From: an uncultured Collinsella sp.
Lineage (GTDB): Bacteria; Actinomycetota; Coriobacteriia; Coriobacteriales; Coriobacteriaceae
Direction of reading: 5' to 3'
NCBI GenBank assembly: GCA_900551665.1
Contig: URWW01000015.1
Location: 1-41,170 of the forward strand
Length of the DNA stretch: 41,170 nucleotides
Part shown: positions 33,575-41,170 of the stretch, one piece after another
Position numbering within the stretch: the stretch's first letter is position 1
How the letters are laid out: every line of letters starts with the position of its first letter
Program-made: the position numbers and the translations under genes
Notes under the pieces: model-generated
Seen by the model: the letters and a program-made list of their open reading frames with translations, nothing else
What the model was told of the DNA's origin: nothing
Database searches by the model: none

Positions 33575-35824
33575 TCATCTCTTGAACCGCGTGCCCGTAC
33601 GCTTGCGGCCCGGTGCGAAAACGGATCCCTTGCGCGCCGACTTACGCAGTGCCTCAATCACCTCATCCTCGCTCGTCCCCTCCGACATCGCCTTGAGCTG
33701 AACGACGATATCGCGCAGGCGAGCGGCCTCCTCAAAGTCCATGGCCTCCGAGGCCGTCCTCATGTCGTCTTCCATGGTCTCAATCACGCGAGCGAGCTCC
33801 TCGGCGGGCAGATCGGCGAAATCGCGCGCAAGCCGCTCACCGACGCCCTCGCCCGCATCGTCCTCCCCCTCCGCGCCGGCGGGACTGAAGAACGCTCCAT
33901 GCCCCAGCGTGTCGCCCCGGCTCCGATCCTTCTTCCCCACATTCTCCTCGGCCTCGGCGATGAAGCTCGAGATGTCGTTGATGGATCGGCGAACCGTCTG
34001 GGGCTTGATACCGTGTTCCTCGTTGTACGCCGTCTGAATCGCACGCCGGCGATTCGTCTCGTCGATCGCCTCACGCATCGAATCGGTAATCGAATCGGCG
34101 TACATAACGACCTCACCCTCGGCATTTCTCGCCGCTCGGCCGATCGTCTGGATGAGCGAGCGTCGATTGCGTAGAAAGCCCTCTTTATCGGCATCGAGTA
34201 TCGCCACGAGCGACACCTCGGGAAGGTCGAGGCCCTCACGCAACAAGTTGATGCCCACCAGCACGTCGATCTTTCCTTGGCGAAGACTGCGCAAAATCTC
34301 GACTCGATCCATGGTCGCCGTATCCGAGTGCATGTAATTGACGCGAATACCGGCATCAAGGAGATGGTCGGTCAGATCCTCCGCCATACGCTTTGTCAAC
34401 GTGGTGACCAGCACGCGCTCATGGCGTGCCACTCGTTCACGAATCTCATCGATCAGGTCATCGATCTGCCCACGCACCGGACGCACGTCGATCTTGGGGT
34501 CGAGTAGGCCCGTCGGGCGAATGATCTGCTCCACGTTGTTCTGGCTCACTCGTAACTCATAGTCGCCCGGCGTGGCGCTCACATAGATGAACTGCGGAAT
34601 GCGCGCCTCGAATTCGTCATAGCGCAGGGGGCGATTATCGAGCGCCGAGGGCAGGCGGAACCCGTGCTCGACAAGCGTCACCTTACGAGAGCGGTCTCCC
34701 TCGTGCATGCCGCGTATCTGCGGCACCGTGACATGGCTCTCGTCAATGATGCACAACATGTCCTTGGGGAAATAATCTATAAGCGTGAACGGGGGCTCAC
34801 CCGGTTTGCGACCATCCAGATGTCGTGAATAGCTCTCGATGCCGGTCGTGAATCCCATGGTTTCGAGCATCTCGAGATCATAGCTAGTGCGCTGCTCCAA
34901 GCGCTGCGCTTCGAGCAATTTATCGTTCGCCTTAAGCTCCGCGACTCGTGTCTCAAGCTCTTCCTCAATGGATTTTAAGGCCGCGGTTACCTTGGGTTTC
35001 TCCGTCACGTAATGCGAGGCGGGCCAAACCGGGATAGCGTCGAATTCGCGCATGATCTCACCGGTGACCTCGTCGATCTCGGCGATGAGCTCAACCTCGT
35101 CACCGAAGAACTCGAATCTCAACGGATGCTCGGCATAGGGCGGGTAAACATCCACCACATCGCCTCTCACGCGAAACGTGCCGCGTGCAAGGTCATAATC
35201 GTTGCGATCGTACTGAATGTCGATAAGCGAGTGAATGAATTCATCGCGCTCAAGTGGAACCTTTTTATCCACGTTTGGAGCCAGCCCCGCATAGTCTTCA
35301 GGAGATCCTATGCCATATATGCACGAGACCGACGCCACTACAATCACATCGCGACGCGAGAGCAGGGATGCCGTCGCCTGATGCCGAAGCATCTCGACTT
35401 CTTCGTTGATGGAGGAGTCCTTCTCGATATACGTATCACTCGAAGGGACATACGCCTCGGGCTGATAGTAATCGTAGTATGAGACGAAGTACACGACCGC
35501 GTTGTTCGGAAAGAACTCTTTGAGTTCACTTGCGAGCTGAGCGGCAAGCGTCTTGTTCGGTGCCATGACGAGCGTCGGCTTGCCCAAAGCCTCGATGGTT
35601 TTCGCCATCGTGAAGGTTTTGCCGGACCCGGTGACGCCCAGGAGTACCTGATAGCGATCCCCATCGCGCACGCCCTGCACCAAGGATGCGATGGCCTGGG
35701 GCTGATCGCCCGAAGGCTCGAACGGAGAAACGACCTCAAAAGGTGCAGGACTTCCAGACACGCCGAAACGCCTCAATTCGCCGCCGACGCGCTCAACTTC
35801 GAACTCAGCCACGCAAATCGCCAC
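33575..35824 (-). CDS. uvrB: UvrABC excinuclease subunit B
   Basis: The 749-aa protein is a full UvrB helicase-like subunit: Walker A GVTGSGKT (63-70), the beta-hairpin segment YYDYYQPEAYVP that clamps damaged DNA, IDESHVT, YVSATPGDYE, GLDLPEV and QTIGRAARN motifs, and a C-terminal UVR domain (MDFEEAARLRDIV) that binds UvrC. About 80 extra acidic and glycine-rich residues lie between the helicase core and the UVR domain. It follows the lytic transglycosylase with only 5 bp between stop and start. The GTG at 35824 overlaps the AGGAAGGG site closely; a GTG at 35812 is better spaced and equally possible. Confidence 0.95.
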   Translation of the reverse strand: MAICVAEFEVERVGGELRRFGVSGSPAPFEVVSPFEPSGDQPQAIASLVQGVRDGDRYQVLLGVTGSGKTFTMAKTIEALGKPTLVMAPNKTLAAQLASELKEFFPNNAVVYFVSYYDYYQPEAYVPSSDTYIEKDSSINEEVEMLRHQATASLLSRRDVIVVASVSCIYGIGSPEDYAGLAPNVDKKVPLERDEFIHSLIDIQYDRNDYDLARGTFRVRGDVVDVYPPYAEHPLRFEFFGDEVELIAEIDEVTGEIMREFDAIPVWPASHYVTEKPKVTAALKSIEEELETRVAELKANDKLLEAQRLEQRTSYDLEMLETMGFTTGIESYSRHLDGRKPGEPPFTLIDYFPKDMLCIIDESHVTVPQIRGMHEGDRSRKVTLVEHGFRLPSALDNRPLRYDEFEARIPQFIYVSATPGDYELRVSQNNVEQIIRPTGLLDPKIDVRPVRGQIDDLIDEIRERVARHERVLVTTLTKRMAEDLTDHLLDAGIRVNYMHSDTATMDRVEILRSLRQGKIDVLVGINLLREGLDLPEVSLVAILDADKEGFLRNRRSLIQTIGRAARNAEGEVVMYADSITDSMREAIDETNRRRAIQTAYNEEHGIKPQTVRRSINDISSFIAEAEENVGKKDRSRGDTLGHGAFFSPAGAEGEDDAGEGVGERLARDFADLPAEELARVIETMEDDMRTASEAMDFEEAARLRDIVVQLKAMSEGTSEDEVIEALRKSARKGSVFAPGRKRTGTRFKR

Positions 35825-35829
35825 CCTTC

Positions 35830-36414
35830 CTAGCGAAACGCCTGCGGATACAGCTCTTGATACCGGGCTTTGGCCATATTGACGCGAACAAGATATGCCT
35901 GTGTCTCAGGGAATGTAATGGCATTGTGAAGCAGCTTGTCCTGCTTTGTCCATCCATCCACATTGCCCATACCGGCGTTGTACGCGGCGATAGCACGATC
36001 AGTCGCCCCGTTGAAATACGTCAAAAGATACGACAAGTAAGCACAACCATATTCTATATTGATGGCTGGGTCCTCAAGATTCTCGTAAGAATAGCGTTTG
36101 CCATCGACGAGACCTTTAGACATCATGTCTTTAGCGGTTTCAGGCATCAACTGCATAAGACCGCGAGCACCCTGATGGGAAGAGGCCTCAGGATCCCAGC
36201 TGGACTCCGAACGGATGACGGCGGCAACCAAATACGGATCTACGCCATGAGCGGACGCTGAAGCAGTGATCTCGTCCTCGTAACGCAAGGGATACATCGA
36301 CTTAAAAAGCAACGAAGGGGCGAAAGTAAAGGCAAACGAGACAAGCCCGAAAATGAGAACGACGGTAAGAGGCACCGCTCGATACCATCGGAGAAAAGAG
36401 CCGCGTCTGTTCAT
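35830..36414 (-). CDS. membrane-anchored lytic transglycosylase (SLT domain)
   Basis: The 194-aa protein has one N-terminal membrane helix (about 14-34) and an extracellular SLT domain of about 150 residues. The catalytic glutamate is E70 in RSESSWDP, followed by GARGLMQLMPET (82-93) and AIAAYNAGMGNV, the three classic motifs. It should cleave MurNAc-GlcNAc bonds to anhydro-muropeptides. The ATG at 36414 is eight bases after GGGAAG and 4 bp after the coaE stop, so the gene is co-translated in a coaE-slt-uvrB unit. Earlier in-frame starts overlap coaE and are less likely. Confidence 0.92.
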   Translation of the reverse strand: MNRRGSFLRWYRAVPLTVVLIFGLVSFAFTFAPSLLFKSMYPLRYEDEITASASAHGVDPYLVAAVIRSESSWDPEASSHQGARGLMQLMPETAKDMMSKGLVDGKRYSYENLEDPAINIEYGCAYLSYLLTYFNGATDRAIAAYNAGMGNVDGWTKQDKLLHNAITFPETQAYLVRVNMAKARYQELYPQAFR

Positions 36415-36418
36415 CAGT

Positions 36419-37048
36419 TTACTTCCCATCAATCAGTCGAATGCCCCTGTCCTCAAGCCAAAGATCGAGCGATCGCAAAAGCGTATCATCTGCAACTGAA
36501 TTATCGATAACGGTATCGGCCATCATTTTCAGCTCATCTTCAGACGACTGGAGGTCCGAACGCGCATCGAAATCAGAGCCACTCATGCCGCGCTCAATAG
36601 CACGTGCACGACGAGTCTCAAGCGGCGCGGTAATAGCAATTACCTCATCAGCCAAGCCGAATGCATCGGTAAACGACGCGGGAGCGGAAATTTCAACGAC
36701 GGTGAGCTCGGGCGTAGGCACGACGAGAGAGCAACAAGGGACCGGCAAAAGAATATTAGAAAGATAATCCAGCAGGAAGGGATGGACAATTTCATTGAGC
36801 TGGTGAACAGAGTCCTCATCGACAAACGCCCGCTGAGCGAGAACAGATGAACGCACTTCACCCGATTCATCGAGGACATCCCATCCAAAAGCCTCCGCAA
36901 TGGAATCAACAATCGCAGACCCGGGGACATAAAGACTTTTTGCGATGACGTCAAGATCGAGATGGCGTGCGCCAGAACGAGCGAGGTAGGAGCAGGCAGT
37001 AGATTTACCAGATGCGATATTACCGATGACAAACAAGGTGAAGGGCAT
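36419..37048 (-). CDS. coaE: dephospho-CoA kinase
   Basis: CoaE phosphorylates dephospho-CoA to CoA, the last step of coenzyme A synthesis. The 209-aa protein has the P-loop GNIASGKST (9-17), LDLDVIAKSLY after it, LNEIVHPFLL in the middle, and a C-terminal half with the lid (ETRRARAIERGMSGSDFDAR). The P-loop has an unusual Asn-Ile-Ala start compared with the common GGIGSGKS. The ATG at 37048 follows GGAGG at five bases; an ATG at 37060 would put the site inside the gene. Its base composition is less G+C-rich than most of the window. Only 30 bp separate it from the rRNA terminator, leaving little room for a promoter. Confidence 0.9.
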   Translation of the reverse strand: MPFTLFVIGNIASGKSTACSYLARSGARHLDLDVIAKSLYVPGSAIVDSIAEAFGWDVLDESGEVRSSVLAQRAFVDEDSVHQLNEIVHPFLLDYLSNILLPVPCCSLVVPTPELTVVEISAPASFTDAFGLADEVIAITAPLETRRARAIERGMSGSDFDARSDLQSSEDELKMMADTVIDNSVADDTLLRSLDLWLEDRGIRLIDGK

Positions 37049-37077
37049 ACGCGCCTCCATAATTAGCTACCTATAGC

Positions 37078-37104
37078 AAAAGAGGGCCCCCGAGGGGACC
37101 CCCT
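37078..37104 (-). terminator. terminator of the rRNA operon
   Basis: A short G+C hairpin with a single bulged base (about 8 pairs, TCG loop) is followed by CTTTT on the minus strand, 37 bp after the 5S gene. Confidence 0.7.
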
Positions 37105-37141
37105 TGCGCCTCGCGCCGAGAAAGCGCGAAAGCCGTCCACC

Positions 37142-37258
37142 GGTCAGCGGCGCCCTGCTCTCCCACGGGCTGACCCCGCAGTACCATCGGCGCGGTGCGG
37201 CTTAGCTTCCGGGTTCGGAATGGGACCGGGCGTGCCCCGCACGCAATGGCCGCTGACC
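37142..37258 (-). rRNA. rrf: 5S ribosomal RNA
   Basis: About 117 nt with complementary ends (GGTCAGCGG with CCGCTGACC), the conserved CCATTCCGAACCCGGAAG loop and GATGGTACTGC. It follows the 23S gene by about 145 bp. Ends are set from the terminal helix. Confidence 0.95.
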
Positions 37259-37383
37259 GGTGGGCGGCTTTCACTCCACCCACCCGGGATGTCCCGCGTG
37301 CCCTGAGGGCCGCACAGCGACTCGCAGACTGGACCTCGTCGACCTGACCTTCTGACGACGCGACACCTCGATACGTTAAGTAT

Positions 37384-37403
37384 GGCGTCCCGCCGGTCGG
37401 ATG

Positions 37404-37412
<9 letters not shown>
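37384..37412 (-). other. 3' arm of the 23S rRNA processing stalk
   Basis: This stretch at the 23S 3' end pairs with 40365-40391 upstream of the 5' end: 10, 6, 6 and 4 pairs with single-base or two-base bulges. It forms the long helix cut by RNase III when 23S rRNA matures. Confidence 0.75.
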
Positions 37413-40364
<2,952 letters not shown>

Positions 40365-40372
<8 letters not shown>

Positions 40373-40391
40373 CACGACCGTGCGGGACGCC
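40365..40391 (-). other. 5' arm of the 23S rRNA processing stalk
   Basis: This arm pairs with 37384-37412 to bring the two 23S ends together. It can alternatively fold on itself (CCCGCAC/GTGCGGG with a GGTC loop), so two exclusive structures are possible in the precursor. Confidence 0.75.
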
Positions 40392-40688
40392 GTATCTAGA
40401 CACTTGAATGTCTGGGTGTCGCATACGCTCGGTGAGATGTCTCACCGGCGATCGTCATGCAACTTACTATATTTGCAGATTGGAAGATATATCTCATATC
40501 TCAATATAGAAGAATCGATCAGATCAAAATAGATCCGTCTTGTCGCTATGCGGCTCTCAAGGTACGCGGGGTTACCCCGGGGACCGGACACGCGAAGAGG
40601 GGGCGTGGTGGAGACTCGGGCACACCTGCGCCGTAACTTTTGTGAGATATGGTTCTCTGTTGCTTTCTAGCAAGCTGATTCTCCCTAG
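40373..40688 (-). other. 16S-23S internal transcribed spacer without tRNA genes
   Basis: The 316-bp spacer contains no tRNA: I found no cloverleaf, GGTTCGA-type T loop or CCA end. It has an AT-rich middle (about 40460-40535) with GATAT/ATATC short repeats and the 5' arm of the 23S processing stalk at its end. Confidence 0.8.

Positions 40689-41170
<482 letters not shown>

Noticed and set aside
40373..40688. tRNA-Ile or tRNA-Ala genes in the rRNA spacer
   Set aside because: No T-loop sequence, acceptor pairing or anticodon stem could be found, and the spacer has an AT-rich core unlike a tRNA.

Overview
The window is high-G+C chromosomal DNA from a Gram-positive, very probably a gut Coriobacteriia member of the Collinsella type. 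The pointers are the order uvrC / rapZ-yvcK-whiA-gap, an LPQTG wall-anchored surface protein, Tat/lipoprotein-type transport, and a D-aspartate ligase plus aspartate racemase pair that suits the Orn-(D-)Asp peptidoglycan reported for Collinsella. The genus is an inference, since no database search was possible. Most genes lie on the minus strand, so transcription runs from high to low coordinates.

Layout from the left. 1-3376: the 5' end of gap, then whiA, yvcK and rapZ, a compact core block. 3513-13064: a sialic-acid catabolic block with manA, nanE, nanK, nanA and a Dpp/Opp-type ABC transporter (second ATPase, a permease-ATPase fusion, a permease, a Tat/lipoprotein binding protein). It sits between uvrC and rapZ, which are normally neighbours in Actinobacteria. 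Hairpins with T tracts punctuate it, and a 307-bp AT-rich control region lies upstream. 13372-22582: uvrC, then a cell-envelope stretch with two coiled-coil NlpC/P60 hydrolases, an ATP-grasp ligase divergent from an Asp/Glu racemase, the lipid II flippase MurJ, and a YbaK-type deacylase.

22658-28533: uvrA, an 82-bp palindromic element, an LPXTG surface-protein gene bracketed by two nearly identical 49-bp terminator repeats and carrying a nine-G tract, and a short-chain dehydrogenase whose motifs resemble the bile-acid enzyme BaiA. 28780-32682 (plus strand): a three-gene unit of an Mrp/NBP35 ATPase, an HI0933/YhiN-type flavoprotein and a second flavoprotein (COG2509-like) with a frameshift near its 3' end. 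32854-37048 (minus): a small membrane protein, uvrB, a lytic transglycosylase and coaE. 37078-41170: an rRNA operon read on the minus strand (partial 16S, a spacer without tRNA, 23S, 5S, terminator), ending only 30 bp before coaE.

Three themes stand out: sialic-acid use (import, lyase, kinase, epimerase to GlcNAc-6-P); envelope building and remodelling (D-Asp cross-bridge, MurJ, NlpC/P60, SLT, sortase substrate); and the whole UvrABC excinuclease spread over about 22 kb. The most noteworthy signals are the cassette-like, potentially phase-variable LPXTG gene, the nan island inside core synteny, the BaiA-like dehydrogenase, and the broken flavoprotein gene.
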